DNA from: Planctomycetota bacterium
Lineage (GTDB): Bacteria > Planctomycetota > Planctomycetia > Pirellulales > Pirellulaceae
Direction: 5' to 3'
Assembly (NCBI GenBank): GCA_026692865.1
Contig: JAPLNI010000058.1
Span: 656,073-688,801, forward strand
DNA length: 32,729 nucleotides
Made by a program: the position numbers and the translations under genes. Shown one piece after another: positions 9,409 through 18,467 of the stretch (positions within the stretch are counted from its first letter, which is position 1; each line of letters begins with the position of its first letter). The notes below the pieces were generated by a model, which was not told the DNA's origin, searched no databases, and worked only from the letters and a program-made list of their open reading frames with translations.

Positions 9409-9630
9409 ATGTCCTTCCACGTACCCGCCGTTGCCTACGTCACTGCACTTCGCCCGCATGCTGAAGACGACTTTTTGGGAAACGAAAGAGCTTGCATCAC
9501 GCTTATCGAGAAGTTGCCAGAAGACGCGTTCCACGGTCTGGAAGAGTTCTCACAAGTTGAGATTCTTTTACTCGTCCACATAGTTGAAGACACCAAAATC
9601 GTAACGTGAGCGCGGTATCCCCGAGATCAC
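9409..9630 (+). pseudogene. TrmO/TsaA-like tRNA methyltransferase remnant with in-frame TGA
   Basis: The frame after ATG 9409 reads VAYVTALRPHAEDDFLGNER, then ACITLIEKL and FHGLEEFSQVEILLLVHIVE, which resembles TsaA/TrmO-type SAM-dependent methyltransferases (GLEEFSH...DKIVTGARHPR in the family). An in-frame TGA at 9607-9609 falls exactly where the family has the Gly of TGAR. The same frame then continues ARYPRD before degenerating, and the C-terminal half of the protein is missing. In intact enzymes the domain methylates t6A37 in tRNA. The ATG lies 9 nt after the sulfatase stop. I infer a truncated, inactive gene. Confidence 0.55.
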
Positions 9631-9690
9631 AAGCAAAGTTCTCCTCTGCAAACAAACCATTCGGCACCGGCCAAAAATAGAATTCACGCA

Positions 9691-10246
9691 TCGACGGGTA
9701 TCATGGCGGAGCAACTCGCGACAACCACTAGGAACGTCGTAAGTCCTTTTTTAAAGGCTTACGAATTCTTACGCGGAGAGTGAGAGTGATCACGAAGAGC
9801 GTTGCTTCCGCTGTACTCGTCTCATCCTGCGAACTTTAGGCTACCCGCCAGTTCGTAGTGTGAGAGGATTTCTATTGCGTCGATTCGCTCACCGAAATCC
9901 CCAATGTTTTTGGGGTTTTGGATTCTTCGGGCCCAGATTGTCGCGCTCTCACTTTTCTTACCGCAAGCAGATTTTCCGCATGTTGCTTCCGTCTGAACGG
10001 TATTTTCTTCCGCGAACTATCGCGCTCTCTAGTTGATAAGTGGTTGCTTGTTACAACGCCGTTTGCTTCCGACCCACCGAACCGGACCTCAAACTACCCG
10101 ACCGCTGGGTTAACAGCAGGGGAGATACTGGAGATTGCCGCCAAATAAAATAGCCAGGAAACGGCCCGTCCCGTAGAGCTCGAGCCATTCCAAGTCCGGC
10201 AAGATGACGCTGCTTGCTGTGCCTGCGGAACTTCGCCGGCTACTTG
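9691..10246. other. intergenic stretch without a supported gene
   Basis: About 550 bp between the TrmO-like remnant and the PIN toxin remnant. Frames here (including one of 76 codons at 9918-10148) look random and lack a ribosome-binding site. Three small inverted repeats are visible. The strongest is at 9738-9763 (listed separately). A second is CGAACT 9830-9835 with AGTTCG 9850-9855. A third is CCCCAA 9899-9904 with TTGGGG 9910-9915 followed by TTTT, which is terminator-like but short. Confidence 0.5.
9738..9763. repeat. bulged hairpin with repeated CGTAAG/CTTACG
   Basis: CGTAAG (9738-9743) pairs with CTTACG (9758-9763) and CCTTT (9745-9749) with AAAGG (9753-9757), leaving one bulged T and a TTT loop: 11 pairs in all. 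A second CTTACG lies just downstream at 9768-9773. There is no T-run after it, so it is not a classical terminator. It could be a mobile-element end, a dispersed intergenic repeat or a protein-binding site. Confidence 0.4.
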
Positions 10247-10699
10247 CTATTCCCGATCTTGGTTGCGGAGGAATGCGATTAGCATTGTATCGGAGACGAC
10301 TTCCACCCCGAACGCTTTGCAATGGTCGACAACATCCGCTGCACCGATATCTTTGTCAATGCTGCAGAGGTAATTTGCTTTGGTGCGGATAGCTGTGTCA
10401 ATTACCGGATCGTCGTCTTTATCTCGCGTAATCCGTACCGATTTTGCAGCGTCAACTTCGACGACTAAAGCGACCTGCTGAATAGATTGGACGAAGTCTT
10501 CGATATCGGCGTCAGAAAGACCATGAATCTTCCGCACTCGCGGGTACCGCAGTACTCGGTCTAACTCTGCCAACATGAAGTTGGAAGTGCAGAGCAGATT
10601 TCTATCTGAGATCGTGCGACGCAACAGTTCAGATGCTTACCCAGAAGGTGAAGCGACAGCACGAACGATGATATTCGTGTCAAGTACGATCTTTGCCAT
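10247..10699 (-). pseudogene. PIN-domain toxin (COG1569/TIGR00305 type), premature stop at codon 21
   Basis: Read from the ATG at 10699, the first 20 codons give MAKIVLDTNIIVRAVASPSG, the standard N-terminus of a PIN-domain toxin with the first catalytic Asp (LDTN). Codon 21 is TAA (10637-10639 on the plus strand). After it the same frame continues ASELLRR and the rest of the domain: FMLAELDRVLRYPRVRKIHG, SDADIEDF, then DKDDDPVIDTA and SIDKDIGA, which carry the remaining acidic residues. The family is a ribonuclease toxin paired with an antitoxin. The ATG overlaps the stop of the antitoxin gene (TAATG). One nonsense change separates the first catalytic Asp from the rest, so the toxin is presumably inactive unless the stop is read through. 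Confidence 0.75.
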
Positions 10700-10986
10700 T
10701 ACTTGCCAGTGCTCTCAATAGCCTCGGCGATAGCTGCTTCAATCTCGGCGGCCGCCAAACCTTGCTGATTAACATTTTCATGGGCTTTGGCAAGTAACTC
10801 TTTGATCCGAATTCGAGCAACCGATTTGTCAGCTTCGGTCGGTTCTACCCCAGGGCGATAAGCAAGAACGAAGATCCTTTGATCAGGAGACAGATCTCCC
10901 CCGACAAATTCCTCTAAAGCGTGACGTTGCTTCAGAGTAATGTCGCTAACGGTTCGGTCAACGGATGTTTGGATGGATTGGGTCAT
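10699..10986 (-). CDS. probable antitoxin of a PIN-toxin pair
   Basis: 95 residues from ATG 10986, chosen over the longer frame because TAGGAGCG precedes it at a good distance. The sequence begins MTQSIQTSVDRTVSDITLKQ and ends in an alanine/glutamate-rich helix (AAAEIEAAIAEAIESTGK). No strongly conserved DNA-binding motif is obvious to me. The role is inferred from position: its TAA overlaps the ATG of the PIN toxin gene (TAATG), the usual antitoxin-toxin arrangement. The gene appears intact while its toxin carries a stop. Confidence 0.55.
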   Translation of the reverse strand: MTQSIQTSVDRTVSDITLKQRHALEEFVGGDLSPDQRIFVLAYRPGVEPTEADKSVARIRIKELLAKAHENVNQQGLAAAEIEAAIAEAIESTGK

Positions 10987-11118
10987 GTGTTTCGCTCCTA
11001 CAATAGCATCTGTAGGGACAACAGTCACGTTCAAAGGCTAGTGGAAGCTAGCGGAAGCGTCTGAGACGTTACTTGCCAGCCCCGCGGAATGCATTTGGCT
11101 GCCAACTGCTGCCGAAAT

Positions 11119-11636
11119 CTACGACACGGTTGCGTCTTCCAGCAAACCAATGGCCTTTTGACACAGTAACTTCCACATTTGCCGTTGCTTGTTCCAGTCG
11201 AGCGTTTTGGCGATGGGGCGGAGGTCTGCCTCTTTGATTGCGTCGCGACCTGTGGTAGTTCTGGCCAGAAAGAGAATTTCTTCTTGGATGTCGGGCGCGA
11301 GGTTGTCCAGCCACATGATTTGTGTCATTCGTGTCGTCGAAATCTGACCGAAGTGGGCGAGTTCGGATTGGTTGATGATGCGCCGGTTCTTACCAGTTGA
11401 AAGCAATGATGTGCTAGGGCTAGCAGACGGCTGATTCGAGGGACGTGGCCATCACGGATAACTGGCTTGGCTCCGCTTTGAATCTGTTTGGTTCCGCTGC
11501 GTTTGGTTGCCACGTGGAATTTACGGTTGAGCGATCCAAAATCCGAGTAATCTGTAGGCAACTCACGCGCCAGAAACGCACCAGATCGATTGATCACCGT
11601 GCTGCTCGAAGAATCGGACGAGCCACTTTGTGTCAC
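11119..11636 (-). pseudogene. frameshifted HTH-type DNA-binding protein, as found near planctomycete recombinases
   Basis: Two minus-strand frames together give one protein. The upstream part (from a GTG at 11636) ends GHVPRISRLLALAHHCFQL. The downstream part continues NQSELAHFGQISTTRMTQIM, WLDNLAPDIQEEILFLA and LRPIAKTLDWNKQRQMWKLL. The junction near 11385-11400 needs a one-base shift. The central segment has the helix-turn-helix pattern (ELAHFGQISTTRMTQIM), followed by the LAPDIQE motif that I associate, from memory, with ParB/KorB-like or recombinase-associated planctomycete proteins. Both halves match one family but lie in different frames, so it is most likely a broken gene from a former mobile element. 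Confidence 0.5.
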
Positions 11637-11657
11637 CGATTGACTAAGCTGAAAAAG

Positions 11658-12599
11658 TCATTTTGGGGCATCGCTTGGCGCAAGAAGGCTTGTGAGTTCC
11701 TTCTCAAAAGCGTGAAGTTGGCGTTTGGAGCGAAGGCGTTCAAGCCGGCGAACTAGCTGCGCGTGCTTCGCTCGCCTTTCTTTTGCATGACTTGTGGCAA
11801 CGCAGCGAGCGGAACGCCGGTCGGTCGTCGCGGCAAAATTTTTCAGTCGCTTACACTGAATAATCCCGTCCCGAATGTCACCCAAGAGCGTTTGAAAAGT
11901 ATGCAGTCGTCGATAGGCCCGCGAGTCGACGACTGCAGTGACAACAGGAGCCAACATTTCGAGTGAGTATCTTAGCTTCTTAGCACGTATCCGCAGTTGA
12001 TGCAGAGCTTTCACATTGCGATCGGATTGCATCAAAAAAGCAAGGAAACGCTTCGCGATTTTCTCTGCGCGTCGGTAGCCCCATGCCTTGAAGGGCTTGT
12101 TCGTAAGTTTTTTCGCCGTTGCTCCAAAAAGGGGTCTTGGCGTTGGTGGATCGAACTGAGTTTCTTTCGATAGGAAGGCTCGGATGCGTGGTACCAACGC
12201 TACCATCAATTCCTCGTAATCGCGTCGAATCATGCCGACGAGAATCGTAGTTCCCTCCGATGATTTGCGACCGAATTGATCGGCCATTACATCCAAATCC
12301 CTCAGACTTCCCAAGCGAGAACGCAGCTTTCGAAGTTGCTTGATCATTCGACGGCGATATTCCGGTTCAAGGACGGCCCGGAAGAAATCGAGTGTCGCTT
12401 CGGCTCGACGGCAAGCGACGCGAAGCAAGTGAACGGCGTCGGACTTACTTGAAGTCTGCGTCAACAGCTCGCCTGCTTGACGACGAATTTCGGTGAAACG
12501 ATCGATCAAAGTTTTTTCCGCAATCTCACCGATAGTAGGTTGAATCGGCGCGGACGAAGTACTGATTTTACACGATTCATTCGGCGGGCAACTGTTCAT
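11658..12599 (-). CDS. CHAD domain protein
   Basis: A 313-residue, strongly basic, helix-rich protein. CHAD motifs are clear: VHLLRVACRRAEATLDFFRA (about residues 56-75), LRKLRSRLGSLRDLDVMADQ (about 88-107) and LHQLRIRAKKLRYSLEMLAP (about 199-218), the second half of the duplicated helical bundle, then FQTLLGDIRDG. CHAD domains bind inorganic polyphosphate through surface Lys/Arg and are often found on polyphosphate or PHA granules. No CYTH/triphosphatase domain is attached. It lies 152 nt downstream of the phasin-like gene on the same strand, which supports a granule-associated role (inference). It appears complete. Confidence 0.85.
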   Translation of the reverse strand: MNSCPPNESCKISTSSAPIQPTIGEIAEKTLIDRFTEIRRQAGELLTQTSSKSDAVHLLRVACRRAEATLDFFRAVLEPEYRRRMIKQLRKLRSRLGSLRDLDVMADQFGRKSSEGTTILVGMIRRDYEELMVALVPRIRAFLSKETQFDPPTPRPLFGATAKKLTNKPFKAWGYRRAEKIAKRFLAFLMQSDRNVKALHQLRIRAKKLRYSLEMLAPVVTAVVDSRAYRRLHTFQTLLGDIRDGIIQCKRLKNFAATTDRRSARCVATSHAKERRAKHAQLVRRLERLRSKRQLHAFEKELTSLLAPSDAPK

Positions 12600-12751
12600 T
12601 GCTGCAGGCCAAGCAAACTGTTCAGAACAATTTCGTGAACCATTTTATAGGTTTCGTCCACAAGCACATGGATGTCCTTTGCTGCGAATTGAAGACTATT
12701 TGTCACAAGCAACGTCTCGTCTCGTTTCGTTTGATGTCTGGGCTCTCAGTC

Positions 12752-13141
12752 TCAGGTTCTCTTTTCAAGCATTTCTACGCGATGGAGCAAAGCTTCAATA
12801 TCCTCAGTTCTTGCTATACCCCGCCTTTCCAATGCTGCGTCAATGCTTTCGTCGATCAATAGCTGGAGTGACGAGCTAGCCGCGTCCGCCGTTTGGCGAA
12901 TCCCGGATTTTATCAATCCAAGCTGAATGAAGGCATGGTCAATCTGCTGGTCGATCTGCTGCTCAATTTGTTTCTTAGCCTCGCCACTTCGACGCCCGAC
13001 TTCGTCCGTAAACTCCTGAATTTCTTTGTCGGTTAACTCTGCCTTCTTCGTCAATTCCCGAATGGCTTCACTAATCTTTTCGCTGGTCATGCTTGCCAAT
13101 CCAAGGCTCGTATAGACCGCTTGTTTAATCGAATCTAACAT
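12752..13141 (-). CDS. phasin-like (polyhydroxyalkanoate granule-associated) protein
   Basis: 129 residues, predicted almost entirely helical. The N-terminal MLDSIKQAVYTSLGLASMTSEKI is typical of PhaF/PhaI-type phasins. A charged central amphipathic segment (GRRSGEAKKQIEQQIDQQID) and a C-terminal coiled-coil-like part (IDAALERRGIARTEDIEALL, then HRVEMLE) follow. Its start is supported by AAAGGTGAT before ATG. Phasins coat PHA or other granules, and some related proteins act as regulators or chaperones. The neighbouring CHAD gene is consistent with a granule context. No polymer synthase is visible in the window. Confidence 0.7.
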   Translation of the reverse strand: MLDSIKQAVYTSLGLASMTSEKISEAIRELTKKAELTDKEIQEFTDEVGRRSGEAKKQIEQQIDQQIDHAFIQLGLIKSGIRQTADAASSSLQLLIDESIDAALERRGIARTEDIEALLHRVEMLEKRT

Positions 13142-13195
13142 GGGATCACCTTTTCTAAACTATTCGTTTTGAGGATGGAATCAAAAATTCAGGAA

Positions 13196-13825
13196 CTATT
13201 CCGCCTTATTGCCCTGTCGTCTCATTTCAGCAAAAAAGGCTTGGGCTCTTTTATCATTCAACTCGCCGATCTGCCCGATCTGCCCTATAAGCCCTATGAG
13301 CCCTATGAGCCCTATGAGCCCTATGAGCAATTCGCGTACCGGGTGAAAGCCAACGGATCGGAGGACATTGCGATTGAGCGAGCGAAATCCGTGATTCTAA
13401 AAGTACCATCGATAAATGAATGCCGGCATCCCCATTGTACAAACAATGCGAGCCGAGCGTCCCTTCAGCCCTTTCGCCCCCATCGGGTTCTTTCCGTCCG
13501 ACTTTAATGCGAAACCGGGACGCAGAATTTGTTCCAAGATAGCTTTGAGCATGGCTGGTGCTTCACCCAACCAAAGTGGAAAGAATAGTACGACGTGATT
13601 ACTCCATCTCAAATCTACTTGGGCCGATCGAAGGCTTTCAGGAACTTTTCCGTGATCGAACTCCGTTTGCGATCGCAGGAAAGGAAATTGCGGGTCGGCA
13701 ACAGTAATGGCTCGAGCCTCATGCCCTGTGGATGCTGCACCTTCTGCATAAGCTTCCAAAAGTGCATGACCAATGTGCCGTTCGGAACGGTCTGGATGTC
13801 CTTGAATCAATACGATATTCGCCAT
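13196..13825 (-). pseudogene. NAD(P)H-dependent flavin oxidoreductase with in-frame TAG and repeat-expanded C-terminus
   Basis: The frame from ATG 13825 reads MANIVLIQGHPD and continues as a flavodoxin-like NAD(P)H oxidoreductase (KefF/NQO-type), with SNHVVLFFPLWLGEAPAMLK and TMGMPAFIYRWYF. A TAG at 13397-13399 follows. The same frame then continues with sequence expected of the family (GFRSLNRNVLRSVGFHPVRE) and runs through a 9-bp tandem repeat translated as (Leu-Ile-Gly)x5-(Gln-Ile-Gly)x2, ending AQAFFAEMRRQGNKAE and a TAG at 13196-13198. Total length is near the family norm of about 200 residues. Intact homologues reduce quinones or flavins; this copy would make a 142-residue product lacking the C-terminal third. 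Confidence 0.7.
13267..13329. repeat. 9-bp tandem repeat, seven units, inside the oxidoreductase pseudogene
   Basis: Seven consecutive 9-bp units on the plus strand: CGATCTGCC twice, CTATAAGCC once, CTATGAGCC three times and CTATGAGCA once. On the coding (minus) strand they encode five Leu-Ile-Gly and two Gln-Ile-Gly triplets. The unit length preserves the frame. It looks like a slipped-strand expansion within the C-terminal part of the gene and has no CRISPR-like spacers. Confidence 0.85.
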
Positions 13826-14052
13826 ATAGAAAAGGTTCTTTAGCAATTGAACCCGATGACTTGCTCGCGTCTGAGTTCGTTGCGCGGATGGCTAAATTCG
13901 TGTCAAGCTGCTGCAAATCGTTACGGGGCGCGGAATCGTGGGGCGAATGTTGCTAGGGAGCGTTTCTCGCTATGTTTTACGTGAAGGGTCTTGTTCCGTT
14001 TGGATAGGCCGGAAACGGGTTTAGCTCGCAGCGAAAGCAACTGCGAACTTAT

Positions 14053-14094
14053 AGGTATTAGTACCTTCCGATCCAAAAGTACCAGCTACTTTTG
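14053..14094 (-). terminator. two adjacent hairpins downstream of the DksA-type gene
   Basis: Just past the dksA-type stop codon (14105) lie CAAAAGTA (14074-14081) and TACTTTTG (14087-14094), a perfect 8-bp stem with a 5-nt loop, then AGGTA (14053-14057) and TACCT (14062-14066) with a 4-nt loop. Position fits transcript termination or 3'-end stabilisation for the minus-strand gene. There is no clear U-run, so it is not a textbook terminator. Confidence 0.4.
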
Positions 14095-14104
14095 AATTTG
14101 CTCC

Positions 14105-14419
14105 CTAGACGCAGCTGATGCAGTAGGCAGTCCACGGCATGGCGTCGAGCCGTTCTTGAGCAATCGGCTTCCCACATGTTTCGCATTTCCCGTAGTCACC
14201 ACGCTCGATGCGTCGTAAAGCCAAGCGAATCTCGCGAATCTCTTCTTTTGTGACATCTCCGACTACCCCCCATGTTTCATCGTTTTCCATTTCGATAGCG
14301 TTCTCTTCCGAGTCGCTAATGCCTGGATCACTCAAGATATCTTCGATGTCGAGAGCTCTCGCATAAAGCGATTTCAGTTTTGCTTGCAGTTCGGCTTTAA
14401 CTTTGGCATGATTTTTCAT
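14105..14419 (-). CDS. DksA/TraR-type zinc-finger protein
   Basis: 104 residues from ATG 14419; a longer frame to 14506 exists, but GAGAGAG lies just upstream of 14419 and homologues start here. A helical N-terminal part (AELQAKLKSLYARALDIEDI) is followed by the C4 zinc finger: Cys79-Glu-Thr-Cys82 and Cys100-Ile-Ser-Cys103, with KCETCGKPIAQERLDAMPW between. Such proteins bind the RNA polymerase secondary channel and tune transcription under stress, but a short TraR/YocK-like member may differ from true DksA. It is divergent from hsp20, and a -24/-12-like promoter lies about 60 nt upstream of the start. Confidence 0.85.
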   Translation of the reverse strand: MKNHAKVKAELQAKLKSLYARALDIEDILSDPGISDSEENAIEMENDETWGVVGDVTKEEIREIRLALRRIERGDYGKCETCGKPIAQERLDAMPWTAYCISCV

Positions 14420-14478
14420 CGCATGACTCTCTCGGTTGACGCTGGAAACGGAGGGTGAATGAGCCCATTGTAAGTGTT

Positions 14479-14494
14479 TGCAAAAATCATACCG
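14479..14494 (-). promoter_or_regulatory. candidate sigma-54 -24/-12 promoter for the DksA-type gene
   Basis: On the minus strand the sequence reads CGGTATG-ATTT-TTGCA. GG and GC are spaced by exactly ten bases, and the -12 box TTGCA is a perfect match to the consensus TGGCACG-N4-TTGCA; the -24 box is weaker. The -12 element lies about 60 nt upstream of the ATG at 14419, leaving a reasonable leader. Confidence 0.4.
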
Positions 14495-14774
14495 TGACGA
14501 CTCCATGAATCACCTTTATCGCGAGAGCAACAACTGTTCAGCAACGCATTGACGGTTTGCATTGAATAGGACTTATCTATTTCAAAATCGATTCCGTGAC
14601 GCATCGCTGATACGACATGTGCCACGGCGACACAACGCATGACATCTACGTCTCGCAATCGGTGCAACTACATTGCTTTTACATTGCTTTTAGCGATGAG
14701 CTTGTATTCGGCCCGTCTTTTGCACCTTCGATTTATAGTTACCCTGAGATTGCCATGGCTGCCGTGGGTTGCGG

Positions 14775-14789
14775 TGGCCACGTATTGGC
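14775..14789 (+). promoter_or_regulatory. weak candidate sigma-54 -24/-12 promoter for hsp20
   Basis: TGGCCACGTATTGGC has the GG-N10-GC spacing of -24/-12 promoters, with TGGC at -24 and TGGC instead of TTGC at -12. It ends 38 nt before the hsp20 ATG, so the transcript would start about 28 nt upstream of the ATG and include GGAG at 14817-14820. The match is imperfect and could be chance. Confidence 0.3.
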
Positions 14790-14827
14790 GACTCAAAAGT
14801 GATGCCTCGTTCTTATGGAGAAATAGC

Positions 14828-15289
14828 ATGGCAACGACAATGACCTCGCAGAAAAATCCATCGTCTCTTTCAAATCGTGATTCGCTCTCTTCATTGAGAA
14901 AGGAAATGGATGATTTGGTTACGAACTTCTGGGGTGCGACCCCAACGACCTGGCTATCCGGACATCTCTCGCCAGCCGTCGATCTGTCGGAAAAGGAAAA
15001 CGCCTTCGTTATGAAGGTGGATATACCTGGATTAGAATCGAAGGACTTGAACGTTCAGGTTCATGGAAATACGGTAACCGTCAGCGGTCAACGCCAAGAA
15101 GATAAAGAAACAAAAGACAAAACGTTCTATCGAATGGAACGTCGGCAGGGATCTTTCTCGCGTAGCGTCAATTTACCGAGCAACATCAATGAAGATGAAG
15201 TCGCGGCTGAATATGTGAGCGGCGTTTTGACTTTGACGCTTCCCAAAGCGGAAAGCTCTAAGGCTAAGAAGATTGCCGTAAAAGGTTGA
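14828..15289 (+). CDS. small heat-shock protein (Hsp20/alpha-crystallin)
   Basis: 153 residues from ATG 14828, preceded by GGAG eight bases upstream. A longer open frame exists but its extra N-terminus looks non-coding. The alpha-crystallin domain spans roughly residues 45-150: PAVDLSEKENAFVMKVDIPG, LNVQVHGNTVTVSGQR, then FYRMERRQGSFSRSVNLP and the conserved AEYVSGVLTLTLPKAE with the hydrophobic GVLTLTLPK strand. Such proteins hold unfolding proteins in oligomeric assemblies in the cytoplasm. It is divergent from the DksA-type regulator, both probably stress-responsive. Followed by a perfect 9-bp inverted repeat at 15320-15363. Confidence 0.93.
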   Translation: MATTMTSQKNPSSLSNRDSLSSLRKEMDDLVTNFWGATPTTWLSGHLSPAVDLSEKENAFVMKVDIPGLESKDLNVQVHGNTVTVSGQRQEDKETKDKTFYRMERRQGSFSRSVNLPSNINEDEVAAEYVSGVLTLTLPKAESSKAKKIAVKG

Positions 15290-15319
15290 TCGTTTAAGAA
15301 GTGAGCGTTGGTTTCAATC

Positions 15320-15363
15320 CCAGGACGATCAGATCGATATTCGTGTTGGCCCACTCGTCCTGG
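15320..15363. repeat. perfect 9-bp inverted repeat downstream of hsp20
   Basis: CCAGGACGA (15320-15328) and TCGTCCTGG (15355-15363) are exact complements with a 26-nt loop, 31 nt past the hsp20 stop. No T-run follows. It may help end the hsp20 transcript or be a leftover of a lost gene. Confidence 0.4.
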
Positions 15364-15450
15364 CGCGAATCTCGCTCCCATTCATAATCGTTCTTTTATA
15401 AGGTCTTCCTATTTCACTCATTGAGATTTAAGTTAAGTTCGACATTGGCT

Positions 15451-15508
15451 CGAAGAAGATGATATTTCTATCAGCCATCTATACCCCAATGATAGGCCGT
15501 CTTCTTCG
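15451..15508. repeat. two-tier inverted repeat (possible structured RNA or terminator)
   Basis: CGAAGAAGA (15451-15459) pairs with TCTTCTTCG (15500-15508), and inside it CTATC (15468-15472) pairs with GATAG (15491-15495), giving a long hairpin with an internal loop. It lies 10 nt beyond the end of the small minus-strand ORF at 15519-15767 and could be its terminator. Confidence 0.4.
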
Positions 15509-15518
15509 GTATCGATGC

Positions 15519-15767
15519 TTAGATTGACTCGATGATTTCTTCAAGAGGTGTCGATCGTTCGATTTTATCGCTACCTAAACTGTGTCCGTAATAGCCTTCG
15601 GCCTACATGAGGTTAAATTGGTTGATCATGAAATGCACGGAGCCTTGCGCATCCATGACCGATGCCTTCTTGCCAGAATCGATGGTGCGTGCAACCACCG
15701 CTAAGGCCTCGCCGATGCTATCGCAGGTGCCTAACCCAACTCCCGAGGGGGCGTTCCCAATCAACAT
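15519..15767 (-). pseudogene. small unidentified gene with in-frame TAG
   Basis: On the minus strand, ATG 15767 opens a 54-codon frame (MLIGNAPSGVGLGTCDSIGE, later KASVMDAQGSVHFMINQFNL) ended by TAG at 15603-15605. The same frame continues for 27 codons (AEGYYGHSLGSDKIERSTPL) to TAA at 15519-15521. The composition looks protein-like on both sides of the TAG, and other genes nearby show the same kind of defect. I do not recognise the family; a chance ORF remains possible. Confidence 0.35.
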
Positions 15768-15913
15768 GGCGTTTCATCATCGATCCGATCGGAAGCTGTC
15801 TGTTAATCTACTCCTTCGCGCAACAAAGCGCGACAGGCAACATAACTTGTCATCAAATGGCTGAAGGTCATAGCAGCCTCCCTCGGTGTTGTTACGCTGG
15901 GCTCGACGAATAA

Positions 15914-16027
15914 GTTCAGCGTTCGCCACCTCCAACCTTGTTAGTCATCTTGATTGGGATCACGATCCTTTACGGCATCGCGATGGAGATCGTCAAGCAG
16001 GTTTTCTGTCGGTACTTTATTTCGTAA
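15914..16027 (+). pseudogene. C-terminal membrane-segment remnant, perhaps of a P-type cation ATPase
   Basis: A 37-codon open frame directly upstream of nifJ encodes PPPTLLVILIGITILYGIAM followed by EIVKQVFCRYFIS and TAA. The single hydrophobic helix followed by a short basic/aromatic tail resembles the last transmembrane segment of cation-transporting P-type ATPases. There is no start codon and the frame is closed just upstream, so only a tail would remain. The family guess is weak. Confidence 0.3.
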
Positions 16028-16041
16028 GATAAAGAGAGCAT

Positions 16042-18318
<2,277 letters not shown>

Positions 18319-18324
18319 GGAAAT

Positions 18325-18359
18325 GACTTGGCCCGCGAGCCAAATCTTCCCTTGTTTTT
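18325..18359 (+). terminator. probable Rho-independent terminator after the nifJ-DHOD remnant
   Basis: GACTTGGC (18325-18332) can pair with GCCAAATC (18339-18346) with one C-A mismatch and a 6-nt loop. It is followed by TTCCCTTGTTTTT. It lies 7 nt after the stop of the dihydroorotate dehydrogenase-like remnant, so it probably ended the old nifJ operon and separates it from the hydrogenase operon. Confidence 0.55.
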
Positions 18360-18467
18360 AAAGTGTCCACACCTGAGCGAATACGCACAGCACGAACAGT
18401 CCCTGACTCACTCCGGGGCTGAGCAACCGTTTGGGAACCAGTAAGAGAGGAGCGCGCCGTGCCAACA

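Larger units (their letters stand above)
14420..14827. other. divergent intergenic regulatory region between DksA-type gene and hsp20
   Basis: About 400 bp with no supported gene. It contains candidate -24/-12 promoters facing each gene (listed separately). It also has an imperfect inverted repeat, TTGAATAG (14562-14569) with CTATTTCAA (14577-14585, one extra T), and an 11-bp tandem duplication of ACATTGCTTTT at 14670-14691. The length and structure suggest regulated divergent promoters. Confidence 0.5.

Noticed and set aside
9918-10148. 76-codon plus-strand ORF in the intergenic stretch
   Set aside because: No ribosome-binding site, no domain-like pattern and unlikely composition.
13267-13329. 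Tandem repeats as a CRISPR array
   Set aside because: Units are 9 bp, contiguous, without spacers, and lie in frame within a gene remnant.
13169-13507. Plus-strand ORF with a Pro-Tyr-Glu repeat as a real protein
   Set aside because: It is the antisense of the oxidoreductase remnant; the minus strand carries clear family similarity and the repeat is explained there.
16000-16015. GG-N10-GC pattern upstream of nifJ as a sigma-54 promoter
   Set aside because: Only the two invariant dinucleotides match (TGGAGATCGTCAAGC); the rest of both boxes disagrees.
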